A stretch of 53,704 nucleotides of DNA from an uncultured Bacteroidales bacterium (GCA_902788865.1 CADALZ010000016.1:1-53704), one strand, 5' to 3'; counted from the stretch's first letter, positions 6,920 to 15,658 are shown. Translations and numbers: made by a program. The notes: generated from the letters alone by a model not told the origin.

Positions 6920-7591
6920 ATGAAGGTGGGTCTCATCAACATACAAGGGCGGGTGGCCAGCAAGGAGGAGCAGGAGAGGGCGCTCCGTGAGGCTGGATGC
7001 GAACGCTTCTGTGAGATGGGGACGGCCATCAGCGCCATAGACCGCTCGGAGCTTGACGAGTGCCTGGAGACGCTGCAGAAGGGCGATACGCTTATCGTGT
7101 GGCGGCTCGACATGCTGGGGAAGCCATTGGTAGAACTGATGCAGCTGCTCAGTACGCTCTCGGAGCGGGGCATCTACTTCTATTCCACCGAAGACCGCCT
7201 CTCTTCCAAAGGACTGATGGGACAGATGCTGCAGAAGGTGATTAGGACGCTGAAGAATGCCGACCGAAACGTGCAGCGCGTGAAGATGGAGCAAGTGCGA
7301 CGGGCGGCGCAGGAGAAGGGCGTGCGCTTCGGACGCAAGGAGGGGAGCGTGAACCGCAAGAATCGCGAAAAGCCCATGCAGTGCAAGGTGCTCTATGAGA
7401 ATGGCTCCAGTGTGAATCAGATCATGGCGCTGCTGAATATCCGCACCTCGGGAACGGTGTATCGCTATCTGAAGCAGATGGGCGTGCAGCTGGGCGATTT
7501 CAAGGAGCGCCGAAACCTCACGCAGAAGGAGCTCACCGAGATGAAGAAAGACCTCTTCGACAGTCATCACCAACTGAATCTTTTCGATTGA
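6920..7591 (+). CDS. Serine-recombinase-family protein with degenerate active site
   Basis: The 223-residue protein follows the resolvase/invertase plan: N-terminal catalytic domain to about residue 115, long helix, then a C-terminal helix-turn-helix region (NGSSVNQIMALLNIRTSGTVYRYL). The usual YxRVSTxxQ start is replaced by GRVASKEEQ, so Ser14 may be the catalytic serine but its Arg partner is shifted. The LDRLGRS motif, whose two arginines activate catalysis, reads LDMLGKP (M65, K68). DRSEL and the ERGIYFYSTEDRL strand are retained. The fold is clear, but recombination activity is doubtful; it may act as a DNA-binding regulator. No inverted-repeat invertible segment is seen next to it. Confidence 0.75.
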   Translation: MKVGLINIQGRVASKEEQERALREAGCERFCEMGTAISAIDRSELDECLETLQKGDTLIVWRLDMLGKPLVELMQLLSTLSERGIYFYSTEDRLSSKGLMGQMLQKVIRTLKNADRNVQRVKMEQVRRAAQEKGVRFGRKEGSVNRKNREKPMQCKVLYENGSSVNQIMALLNIRTSGTVYRYLKQMGVQLGDFKERRNLTQKELTEMKKDLFDSHHQLNLFD

Positions 7592-7679
7592 AGACGCGTT
7601 AGCATGTGGGCGTAGTTCGCTTTCATGCCACATTATTCGTTTTTAGGCGAACAAGCATACAGACTTGCACATATTTTTA

Positions 7680-7687
7680 TATTTTTG
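7680..7687 (+). promoter_or_regulatory. -7 box upstream of the histidine kinase gene
   Basis: TATTTTTG matches TAnnTTTG 26 bp before the ATG at 7714. No well-spaced -33 element is visible. Confidence 0.55.
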
Positions 7688-7713
7688 TAGCGTGAATAAT
7701 AATAGCTGTTTTT

Positions 7714-8742
7714 ATGAGTATCGTTGACAAGAATATGCTTTCTATCAAGGACAAGCCGTGGCTGCTGTCGTTGATCTGCACCTTTTTTGTGATATACCCC
7801 AATGCGGTATGGCTTTGGTGTGAGCTCACCTTCGAGTTCTTCCACACACAGAGTCCCCTGTTCTACATCGTGCTCTTCGTGGCTAGGTTTGTGTTCTACT
7901 GGCTCTTCGTGTGGTTGCTGCTGCGTGAGAACCTGAAGTTCAAGCAGAAACTATCGTTTACGAACCGCCTGCTGAAGAGCTTGGCATTTTCGGCCGTGGC
8001 TTTGATTGTCTATATTGCCATGAGCTTACTCACCCGCACTATGGATATGCCTACTACACTGGTTGTGATGCAGTTCATCACCTCAGGCCTTATCTGCGCC
8101 ATGCTGGGCTACATCTTCGAACTGGCTGAGTATCAGCGCAGCAAAGAGCAGGAGATAGAGCAACTGCGCATAGAGAATCTGGAAAGCCGCCTCAGTGCGC
8201 TGACCAATCAGATAAATCCGCACTTCTTCTTCAACTCACTGAATGGTGTCTCCTCGCTGGTGCGCAAGGGCGACGATGAGAAGACGCTGAGCTATGTGAA
8301 CAGCCTCTCTGACATTTTCCGCTACATATTGCAGAGCGAGAAGAAGGGACTGGTGACGCTGAAGGAAGAGCTCAGCTTCGCGGAAGCCTTCAGCCATGTG
8401 ATGAAGGTGCGCTATGGGGACAAGCTGCATTTCGACATAAAGGTGCCGGCAGAGAAGCTGATGCTGAAGTTGCCAGTGCTCTCACTGCTGCCTCTGATGG
8501 AGAACGTAGTGGCACACAACGTGATAGACAGTGAGCATCCGCTGACGCTGCGCATCATGATGGATGGTGAAGAGCTGATGGTGCGCAACAAAGTGCAGCC
8601 AAAGCTGACGCCAAGTGCCACTAATGGAACGGGCCTGAATAATCTGCAGAGTCGCTTCCAGCTGCTCATGGAGCGGAGCATCAATGTGGATGATGATGGC
8701 ACTAACTTCACGGTGTGGCTACCGCTGACGGAGTCAAATTAA
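7714..8742 (+). CDS. LytS/YehU-type sensor histidine kinase
   Basis: The 342-residue protein has four predicted membrane helices (about 15-35, 50-70, 88-106, 118-137), then a short coiled coil (EQEIEQLRIENLESRLSAL) and a His_kinase domain. The phosphoacceptor motif is NQINPHFFFNSLN (H170), followed by LSDIFRYIL. The ATPase part has LLPLMENVVAHNV (N box) and GTGLNNLQSRFQLL (G box). It lacks a separate sensor domain, so membrane signals are the likely input. The LytTR regulator follows after a 76-bp A/T-rich spacer, and the pair probably forms one two-component system. Confidence 0.9.
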   Translation: MSIVDKNMLSIKDKPWLLSLICTFFVIYPNAVWLWCELTFEFFHTQSPLFYIVLFVARFVFYWLFVWLLLRENLKFKQKLSFTNRLLKSLAFSAVALIVYIAMSLLTRTMDMPTTLVVMQFITSGLICAMLGYIFELAEYQRSKEQEIEQLRIENLESRLSALTNQINPHFFFNSLNGVSSLVRKGDDEKTLSYVNSLSDIFRYILQSEKKGLVTLKEELSFAEAFSHVMKVRYGDKLHFDIKVPAEKLMLKLPVLSLLPLMENVVAHNVIDSEHPLTLRIMMDGEELMVRNKVQPKLTPSATNGTGLNNLQSRFQLLMERSINVDDDGTNFTVWLPLTESN

Positions 8743-8818
8743 AAAATTAAAAAATTAAAAAATTAAATGATTCAAATATTAAATTATCAATTATAAATTA
8801 TAAATTATTCTATTATTC
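8743..8818. other. A/T-rich spacer between kinase and regulator
   Basis: It consists of repeated AAAAATT and TATAAATTA words with no terminator hairpin and no TAnnTTTG box. Read-through from the kinase gene is the simplest reading, although the repeats could bind the LytTR regulator. Confidence 0.55.
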
Positions 8819-9577
8819 ATGAAGGTTCTGATAGTTGAGGATGAGACGGCTGCTTTTGATAACTTGGTGAGTATCTTGGCAAGCATAGACCCGATGATAG
8901 AAATCATGGGGAATACGGAAGGTGTGGCTCAGACCGTGAGGTGGCTGAAGAACAATCCGAAGCCCGACCTTATCTTCATGGACATTCATCTGAGTGATGG
9001 CTCTGCGTTTGCTATCTTCAGTGAGATGGAAGTGGAGGTGCCTATCATCTTCACTACGGCTTACGATCAGTATGCCATAGATGCCTTCAAGGTGAACAGC
9101 GTGGACTATCTGCTGAAGCCCATCCATCCAGATGATGTGAAGATGGCGCTGCAGAAATTCCAAAAGCTGGGAAAGACGGACATTCAAAAGTATCTGGAGC
9201 AGTTGGCTCAGCTGAGTGTGGCTCCAACGAACCGTTATAGAGACAAGCTCATCGTGCAGTATCGGGACACGCTGCTGCCTATCCCTATCAACGATGTGGC
9301 TTTCTTCTACTATACGGACCATAAGACGAGCGTGACACTGTCGAACGGAAGAAATTTCCCGCTGCGCAATCAGCTGGAACAGATATTCACCACGCTGAAT
9401 CCTGCCGACTTCATTCGGGCCAACCGACAGTTTATCATCAATCGCGAAAGTGTGCATGATATCTCGGTATGGTTTGATGGCCGACTGCGCGTGAACATGA
9501 AGGTGGAGGTTCCTGAGCCGATTTACATCAGTAAGAATCGGGCTTCGGAGTTTAAGCTTTGGATGGAAAGAGTATAG
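8819..9577 (+). CDS. LytTR-family response regulator
   Basis: The 252-residue protein has an N-terminal receiver domain with acid pocket E7/D8, phosphoacceptor D55 (LIFMDIHLSDGSA), T/Y switch region (TTAYDQYAIDAF) and K in LLKPIH. A LytTR DNA-binding domain follows from about residue 145 (IPINDVAFFYYTDHKTSVTLSNG, RANRQFIINRESV). It is the partner of the upstream LytS-type kinase. It lies 4 bp before the ferredoxin gene that opens the terpene/redox cluster, so it may be the first gene of that operon and its regulator. That last point is inferred from position. Confidence 0.92.
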   Translation: MKVLIVEDETAAFDNLVSILASIDPMIEIMGNTEGVAQTVRWLKNNPKPDLIFMDIHLSDGSAFAIFSEMEVEVPIIFTTAYDQYAIDAFKVNSVDYLLKPIHPDDVKMALQKFQKLGKTDIQKYLEQLAQLSVAPTNRYRDKLIVQYRDTLLPIPINDVAFFYYTDHKTSVTLSNGRNFPLRNQLEQIFTTLNPADFIRANRQFIINRESVHDISVWFDGRLRVNMKVEVPEPIYISKNRASEFKLWMERV

Positions 9578-9581
9578 AGAG

Positions 9582-10289
9582 ATGGAGAATAAAGTTATCA
9601 TATGTGGATGTGCCTCTCGGAGTATCATGGAGGCGGAGAAGGTGGCGCGGATGGCGGCTCTCTTGAAGCAGAAGGGCTTCGAGGTAAGCATTGTGCCCGA
9701 TCTCTGCGAGATGGCCGAAGACCGTAAGGAGGCGCTGAAAGCACTCGAAGGGCAGACGGTGATAGCGTGCCACGAGAGGGCCGTGAACGCACTGATGGCT
9801 TGGAGGGGCGTAAGCGTAGAGCAGACGTACAATCTGCGCGCGCATACCACTGAGGAGGTGGCTGCAGAGATGGGCATAACGCCTGAGGCTTTGGACGAAG
9901 AGACGCTGAATGCGTATCGCCGTCAGATAGCCGATCTGCCTACCGATCAAGGACATGATGCTTGGTTCCCCATCATCGACAGAGACCGCTGTGTGGATTG
10001 TGGCAAGTGCCATGATTTCTGCCTCTTCGGCGTCTATAAGCTCGACGAAGACGGGAGGGTGCAAGTGACAGACCCTCACAGCTGCAAGAACAACTGCCCG
10101 GCATGTGCCCGCACTTGTCCGCAAGAAGCCGTGATATTCCCCAAGCATGGTTTTGCGCCCATCAATGGCGGAGAGGCACAGGAAGAGCAGACCATCAAGA
10201 TAGATACAAAACAACTCTATAACCAAGCATTGAGAGAACGACTGGCGGCACGCCGAGCAGGTGTCTCTCTGCTAAAAAAGAAAGAATAA
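9582..10289 (+). CDS. Ferredoxin-domain protein with two 4Fe-4S clusters
   Basis: The 235-residue protein starts with CGCASRS and a ~120-residue alpha/beta region (FEVSIVPDLCEMAEDRKEAL, QTVIACHERAVNALM) that resembles a Rossmann-like redox-protein domain, which I cannot name with certainty. Residues 137-147 (CVDCGKCHDFC) and 168-179 (C-x3-C-x2-C-x3-C followed by PQEAV) bind two 4Fe-4S clusters. The C-terminus is basic. Its stop codon directly abuts the ATG of the radical SAM gene, so it is a good candidate electron donor for that enzyme. No signal peptide is seen; it is cytoplasmic. Confidence 0.75.
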   Translation: MENKVIICGCASRSIMEAEKVARMAALLKQKGFEVSIVPDLCEMAEDRKEALKALEGQTVIACHERAVNALMAWRGVSVEQTYNLRAHTTEEVAAEMGITPEALDEETLNAYRRQIADLPTDQGHDAWFPIIDRDRCVDCGKCHDFCLFGVYKLDEDGRVQVTDPHSCKNNCPACARTCPQEAVIFPKHGFAPINGGEAQEEQTIKIDTKQLYNQALRERLAARRAGVSLLKKKE

Positions 10290-11507
10290 ATGACGCTACA
10301 TGACTACATAGCAACTACAAAGGCAGCTTTGCGCATCTTTAGCGTAACTTCGCCTCGACTGATCTGGAAGTTCATGTACAACTTCGTATGGCGGAGCTAT
10401 CGATCCATGAATGCCTTTGAGAAACGCATGGCAAAGGACGAACCGTTTTTTCCGGCCTTCTTGATGGTGTCGGTGACCGAGACGTGCAATCTGGCTTGCA
10501 AAGGATGCTGGGTGAGCCGCGGAGGATGCAAGCAACTGACACTGAAGCAGCTGGATGGCATCATCAGTGAAGGGAAGAAGCATGGCGCCTATTTCTATGG
10601 ACTGCTGGGCGGCGAACCGCTGATGTATAAGGGCTTGCTGGATGTGATGGAGAAGCACTCTGACTGCTACTTCCAACTGTTCACCAATGGCACGCTGATC
10701 ACCGACGACATCGCTCTGCGACTGAAACGCATGGGAAATGTCACGCCGCTCATCAGCATCGAAGGACTGGAGGAAGAGAGCGATCTGCGTAGGCAACGGG
10801 ATGAAGTGTTCAACAGGACGCTGCGCGGCGTGAGAGCCTGCAGGAAGGCTGGCCTTATCTTCGGAGCCGCGTGCAGCATCTGCATGAGCAACTATGACGA
10901 CTTGGTGAACCGCGCTTATATAGAGCGCATAGCACGCGAAGGAGCGATGTATCTGTGGTATTACATCTATCGTCCGGTGGGCGCTGAGCCTAATGCTCAG
11001 AATGCACTGACGGAGGAAAAAATTGCGTCCTTGCGTTCGTTTATCGCCGAACAACGAAAGGATGCGCCGCTGTTTATCATCGACACCTATTGGGACGATA
11101 AAGGAAATGCCATGTGTCCTGGAGCCACGGGCATGAGTCATCATATCTCGCCATCAGGCGCGCTGGAATTCTGTCCGCCATTGCAGATGGCCACAGACTT
11201 CCTCAATGAAGATGCCTCAAACCTGGCAGAAGTCTGCCATTCGGCCTTCTTGGGACGACTGCGTAAGAAGATCGCAGAGACGACAAGAGGCTGCATCTTG
11301 ATGGATAATCCCGACAAGCTCGTGGAGATGCTGGAAGCAGAGCCCGATGCCGTGGATACCACCAGTCGTGGGACGGTGATGGAGGAATATAAGCGTATGC
11401 AGGTAGTGGCCAGCCATGATATGGGAGCGAAAGCCATACCAGAGCAAAATGTGTTTTACCGTTTTTTGAAGAAGCGCTACTTCTTCGGTTTTGGAGCCTA
11501 TGGATGA
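10290..11507 (+). CDS. Radical SAM enzyme
   Basis: The 405-residue protein has the radical SAM motif TCNLACKGCW with cluster ligands C66, C70 and C73. The GGEPLMY motif and the TNGTLI and ISIEG strands of the TIM barrel follow. The C-terminal part has C-x46-C spacing around MCPGATGMSHHISPSGALEFCPP, resembling a SPASM-like or twitch region, though a full ligand set is not certain. Sequence does not show the substrate. Sitting between a dedicated ferredoxin and a polyprenyl synthase/terpene cyclase pair, it may modify an isoprenoid, as HpnH does for hopanoids, but it is not recognisably HpnH. It overlaps the next gene by 8 bp. Confidence 0.85.
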   Translation: MTLHDYIATTKAALRIFSVTSPRLIWKFMYNFVWRSYRSMNAFEKRMAKDEPFFPAFLMVSVTETCNLACKGCWVSRGGCKQLTLKQLDGIISEGKKHGAYFYGLLGGEPLMYKGLLDVMEKHSDCYFQLFTNGTLITDDIALRLKRMGNVTPLISIEGLEEESDLRRQRDEVFNRTLRGVRACRKAGLIFGAACSICMSNYDDLVNRAYIERIAREGAMYLWYYIYRPVGAEPNAQNALTEEKIASLRSFIAEQRKDAPLFIIDTYWDDKGNAMCPGATGMSHHISPSGALEFCPPLQMATDFLNEDASNLAEVCHSAFLGRLRKKIAETTRGCILMDNPDKLVEMLEAEPDAVDTTSRGTVMEEYKRMQVVASHDMGAKAIPEQNVFYRFLKKRYFFGFGAYG

Positions 11508-13065
11508 AACAAAGATCATATATGATGTGCCAGCTACACTGGTAGAGCGTATGGAGCTGCGTTCGCTCATCGCGCAACGTGTGGGGAGCTTGCAAGTGCA
11601 GCCGCCTCTCTCTATGCACGACCTCTCTGACATCGCTCTGCAGCTGATGGAAGAGAAGCAGCTGCCAAGCTCTTTCAAGGGATGGCTGATGGTGGAGATA
11701 CACAATCAGGTGTGGAAGGCGTTTGTGGCTTCTATCCCTTATGAGCGCCGACTGCTGCTACTGCCGAAGTGCCTCAGTCACTCTACCAAATGTGAAGCAG
11801 AGATGGATGAGTTCGGATTGCTCTGCCATCGCTGTGGACGCTGTGTGATTCCAAGTCTGGAACAGAAGGCAGAAGAGCTGGGTGTGATGAGCATGGTGGC
11901 CGAAGGATTCACCTCGGTGGTGGAACTCATCAAGAATAGAGTGGTGGACTGCGTGATAGGTGTGAGCTGCCTCAAATCCTTGGAGAAAGCCTTCCCGTTG
12001 CTCATCAGTCATGCCGTACCGGGCATGGCCATCCCCCTCAATTTCGATGGGTGTAAAGATACCGAAGTGGATAGCGGCTATGTGATGCAACTGCTCTCTA
12101 TGCGCAGTGAGGATGATGCCTATCTGCTGGACTATGACCAACTGAAACAAGAGGTGCAAGACTGGTTTGCTCCCAGTTCGCTACGCCAGTATCTGCCGTC
12201 GGACGGAAGACAGACGCTGGAGGCCTCCCTTCAATGGATGGGAAATGACGGCAAACGCTGGAGACCATACTTGCTGGCGGCTACATATAAAGCACTCTCT
12301 GGACGCACAGAGGTGCCAGAGGATGTGAAGCGTGCTGCCATCGGTGTGGAGTGCTTCCACAAAGCCTCATTGGTGCACGATGATATACAAGACAACGATG
12401 ATACAAGATATGGCAAGCCCACACTGCACGTGAGATACGGTGTCCCTATGGCCATCAATGTGGGAGATGCCTTGTTGGGCGAAGGCTACAGTCTGCTGAG
12501 CCAGTGTTCAAGTCCAGCCCTTCTGGCCGCAGTAGCAAAGGCGCATGTGGAGCTTTGTCAGGGACAGGGCATAGAGTTGGAGTGGAGCAATCATCCACAA
12601 TCCATCACGCTGGATTTCGCCTTAGACATCTTCCGCAAGAAGACCGTTCCCGCCTTCGAGGTTTCGCTGCAATTAGGAGCCATCTGTGCGGGCGATGATG
12701 CGTCTCTGCGACAGACCATCCATGAGTTCAGCGATGCTTTAGGAATAGCTTATCAGCTTCAGGACGATGTGGAAGACTTTGCAGGACAGGAGAAATTGGA
12801 GCTGCGGCCATCGGCCATACTCGGTGTGCTGTGCGAAGAAAATACGCCGTCGTTCATTGAGGAGTTGCTCCAAAGCGATGACGTGATAGCTTTCTTGAAT
12901 CAGCCCATCCATAAGCCAAAGTTGGATCAGGCATTAGAGCGTGTCAAGGCACTGGTAGAAGTCTATCATCAAGAAGCCATCGGCGTGCTTTACCAACTGA
13001 AGAATGTGGAACTGAAGCGACTGCTTTTCAGAGTGACAGAACGCATATTAAATAAGAATAAATGA
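11500..13065 (+). CDS. DUF116-polyprenyl diphosphate synthase fusion
   Basis: This 521-residue two-domain protein has a DUF116-like N-terminal half. It shows LLLLPKCLSH, then the Cys cluster CEAEMDEFGLLCHRCGRC, and GVSCLKSLEKAFPLLISH. These cysteines could bind a metal or Fe-S cluster. The C-terminal half is an all-alpha trans-isoprenyl diphosphate synthase with first Asp-rich motif DDIQD (294-298) and second DDVED (422-426). It also has GKRWRPYL and HKASLVHDD. It should condense IPP with allylic diphosphates; chain length cannot be read. The ATG at 11500 overlaps the upstream stop; a TTG at 11491 is less likely. Fusion of these two domains is unusual. Confidence 0.82.
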   Translation: MDETKIIYDVPATLVERMELRSLIAQRVGSLQVQPPLSMHDLSDIALQLMEEKQLPSSFKGWLMVEIHNQVWKAFVASIPYERRLLLLPKCLSHSTKCEAEMDEFGLLCHRCGRCVIPSLEQKAEELGVMSMVAEGFTSVVELIKNRVVDCVIGVSCLKSLEKAFPLLISHAVPGMAIPLNFDGCKDTEVDSGYVMQLLSMRSEDDAYLLDYDQLKQEVQDWFAPSSLRQYLPSDGRQTLEASLQWMGNDGKRWRPYLLAATYKALSGRTEVPEDVKRAAIGVECFHKASLVHDDIQDNDDTRYGKPTLHVRYGVPMAINVGDALLGEGYSLLSQCSSPALLAAVAKAHVELCQGQGIELEWSNHPQSITLDFALDIFRKKTVPAFEVSLQLGAICAGDDASLRQTIHEFSDALGIAYQLQDDVEDFAGQEKLELRPSAILGVLCEENTPSFIEELLQSDDVIAFLNQPIHKPKLDQALERVKALVEVYHQEAIGVLYQLKNVELKRLLFRVTERILNKNK

Positions 13066-13934
13066 TGAAAGAAACTCTCTCCATAAGGTTGCTGCAGACG
13101 CTCACCGCTGCGAAAGGGCAGTTGAGCGCAGAGGCATTGGCACTGATCCGGCAGTATGTGGACGGTCAGCGCGTGGAGAGGGAAGTATCTTTCAAGAACA
13201 AAGCTGGTGAGGCAGACGTTTATTATACTGCCTTCGGATGGCTGCTGTGCTATGTATTAGACATAACGCTGGACAGCAAGCAACGCAAGGCTTACTTGGC
13301 AGGTATCCAAGACGCAGAGCTGGGATTGATACACTATGCCGCATTGATGCGCTGCAGACTCTTGGACGAGTTGATGGACAAAGGGAAACTGCTGATGGCA
13401 TTCACAGGAGGAAAGAAGCGTGACATACCTGCATTGTCCTCTTTCCATGAGGTGCCACAAGGCGATCTGAACAATCCTTACACGCAGTTTATCTGGCAAG
13501 GATTATTGGAAGATACCGGACATACGGCCAACGCCTACGATGCCAGTCGGCTGGAAGCATACCATCTCCCTAAGCGTGGATATGCTAATTCTCCAGCACA
13601 CGATGTGGCATATCTCAACGCTACAGTGGCAGCATTGGCATTGAAAGGTTCTGCTGAAGGATGGAAGGCGGGCGATGATGTGGAAGCTCTGCGACACATG
13701 CAAGAGGAGAGTGGGGGCTTTAAGGCTTCGGATGCTGCGCCGATAGCCGATTTGCTATCTACAGCTACGGCATTGTTCGTACTGAAGCAATATAAGGCGA
13801 AGCCTCTGTATGACGCGTCAGACTTCATCACCTCCCATTGGTTGGAGAATGGAGGCTTTGGAGCCACACTGATAGATGTGGAGAGCGATGTGGAGTATGT
13901 ATTTTATGGACTATTAGCACTGGGTGCACTATGA
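13062..13934 (+). CDS. Single-toroid terpenoid-cyclase/prenyltransferase-like protein
   Basis: The 290-residue protein has alpha/alpha-toroid repeat features of the prenyltransferase/squalene-oxidase superfamily. QEESGGFKASDAAPIADLLSTATAL and HWLENGGFGATLIDVESDVEYVFYGLLAL resemble GGF-type repeat ends. No DxDD motif or complete QW set is visible, and there is no signal peptide. It overlaps both neighbours by 4 bp (ATGA junctions), so translation is likely coupled with the DUF116-synthase and the larger cyclase. It may be a partner subunit or a reduced cyclase; its function is unproven. Confidence 0.65.
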   Translation: MMKETLSIRLLQTLTAAKGQLSAEALALIRQYVDGQRVEREVSFKNKAGEADVYYTAFGWLLCYVLDITLDSKQRKAYLAGIQDAELGLIHYAALMRCRLLDELMDKGKLLMAFTGGKKRDIPALSSFHEVPQGDLNNPYTQFIWQGLLEDTGHTANAYDASRLEAYHLPKRGYANSPAHDVAYLNATVAALALKGSAEGWKAGDDVEALRHMQEESGGFKASDAAPIADLLSTATALFVLKQYKAKPLYDASDFITSHWLENGGFGATLIDVESDVEYVFYGLLALGAL

Positions 13935-15658
13935 ATATAGAACAGGTAAATGAAATGATAAAGGCGGCTACCGACACACTGCTGAAAGAGCGTGAGGAAG
14001 GTAAGGTATGGCGAGGAAGTCTTTCTTCGAGCGCCATCTCTACCTCTGTATCGGTATTTGCTCTGCATGAAATAGATGCTGTGAAGTATGCTCCGTATAT
14101 AGATAAAGGTGTGGCATGGCTTCAGCAAACCATGAAAGCCGAAGGCTCATGGGGCGACAGCATTGAGAGTCCGTCGAATCTGACGGCCACATTGCTCACA
14201 TACGCTTCTCTCTATGCGGTAGGAGTGAAGTCTGAGCAGACACGCAGCTATCTGAAAGAGCGCTTCGGAGGAGATACTGACGAAGACATCATACAAGGTG
14301 TGCTCGACTATTACGGCACTGATCTTACATTCTCTGTACCTATATTGGTGATGTGTGCATTGGCAGGTGTCATCACCGACTGGGAGCGCATTCCGCCATT
14401 CCCCTTCGAACTGGCGGTACTTCCACAGAGTTTGTTCCGCTTCCTCAATCTTCCCGTAGTGAGCTATGCTATCCCCGCTTTGATAGCTGTTGGCATCCTG
14501 CGCTTTAAGAAAGGGAAGCAAGGGCTTATGGCTCCTCTGCGTCGCCGTTTCATCGAGCCTTCATTGAAGGTCTTGATAAAATTGCAACCCGAAGACGGAG
14601 GATTCTTGGAGGCTGCTCCGCTGACTGCCTTCGTGAGCATGTGTATGGCACAAGCGGGATATAGAACTCATGTAGTGACACAGAAAGCTGCCGATTTCTT
14701 GGTGAATACCGTGCGTGAAGACGGCTCTTGGCCTATAGATACAGATTTGTCGGGATGGGTGACCAGCCTTAGTATCCGTGCTTTGGATGAAGATTTGCCC
14801 GAACGCGAGTTCTTCACAGAGAACATGAAAGCACGCTCTACAAAGGAGGTGCATCCATTCACTGGTGCACAACCGGGCGGATGGGGATGGAGCGATCTCA
14901 GTGGCTCCGTGCCCGATGGCGACGATACATCTGGTGCCTTGGTGGCTTTCCATGTATTGACGCATGGTGTTTATGCACCGGAAGTTGACAAAGGTATCGA
15001 GTGGCTCTTAGGACTGCAGAACAACGATGGCGGAATGCCCACTTTCTGTAAAGGGTGGGGTAAACTGCCTTTCGATCGCAGCAGTGCTGATATTTCTGCG
15101 CATGCATTCCTCGCCTTCTCTCTTTGGAAAGAGACATTGCCTCCTGCCTTGAAAGAAAGGACGGAAAAGGGTGCTAAGCGTTTATTGGCATGGATGACGT
15201 CGAATATGACAGCCGACGGCTATTGGACTCCATTATGGTTTGGCGATCAAGACGCCTCAGACGAAAAGTCGCCCGCCTATGGCACAGCTACAGCTGTAGA
15301 TTATCTGCTGACATCTGGTGACACAGCAGCAGAAGAATTGGCACAAAGAGGAATAGCATACCTGCTGAGCGTACAGAATGAGGATGGCGGTTGGGGAGGT
15401 GCTGCTGGAGTAGCTTCTAAAGTCACCTTAACCGCCAGGGTATTAGGAGCCTTGGCATCATCGGCAAAGACCGATGAGAAGGCCATGGAGCGAGGACTGG
15501 ATTTCCTCTATGCGGCATACCAGCGTGGAGAGCTATTCAAGAGAGAGCCCATAGGTCTGTATTTCTCACGCCTTTGGTATTCAGAGGCGTTGTATAGTCC
15601 GGCCTTTGTGCTGACAGCATTGAAGAAAGTTAGAAATTATAATAATAGAGCATTATGA
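13931..15658 (+). CDS. Class II terpene cyclase, squalene-hopene-cyclase-like
   Basis: The 575-residue protein carries the protonating motif of class II terpene cyclases, DGDDT (329-333), in VPDGDDTSGALVAFHVL. It has QW-like repeats: GSWGDSIESPSNLTATLL, EDGGFLEAAPLTAFVSM, DGSWPIDTDLSGWVTSLSI, NNDGGMPTFCKGWG and EDGGWGGAAG. The family cyclises squalene or prenyl diphosphates by protonation. This one is shorter than typical ~630-residue hopene cyclases, and the neighbouring polyprenyl synthase suggests a prenyl diphosphate-derived substrate. A squalene synthase is not seen nearby. The start at 13931 (ATGA overlap) is preferred to an upstream GTG. Confidence 0.83.
   Translation: MNIEQVNEMIKAATDTLLKEREEGKVWRGSLSSSAISTSVSVFALHEIDAVKYAPYIDKGVAWLQQTMKAEGSWGDSIESPSNLTATLLTYASLYAVGVKSEQTRSYLKERFGGDTDEDIIQGVLDYYGTDLTFSVPILVMCALAGVITDWERIPPFPFELAVLPQSLFRFLNLPVVSYAIPALIAVGILRFKKGKQGLMAPLRRRFIEPSLKVLIKLQPEDGGFLEAAPLTAFVSMCMAQAGYRTHVVTQKAADFLVNTVREDGSWPIDTDLSGWVTSLSIRALDEDLPEREFFTENMKARSTKEVHPFTGAQPGGWGWSDLSGSVPDGDDTSGALVAFHVLTHGVYAPEVDKGIEWLLGLQNNDGGMPTFCKGWGKLPFDRSSADISAHAFLAFSLWKETLPPALKERTEKGAKRLLAWMTSNMTADGYWTPLWFGDQDASDEKSPAYGTATAVDYLLTSGDTAAEELAQRGIAYLLSVQNEDGGWGGAAGVASKVTLTARVLGALASSAKTDEKAMERGLDFLYAAYQRGELFKREPIGLYFSRLWYSEALYSPAFVLTALKKVRNYNNRAL

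Noticed and set aside
6920-7591. Mobile element or invertible locus driven by the serine recombinase
   Set aside because: No inverted repeats of suitable length flank a nearby promoter or gene, and the catalytic arginines are replaced.
8813-9877. 354-codon minus-strand frame opposite the LytTR regulator
   Set aside because: It overlaps two clear plus-strand genes and has no domain features.
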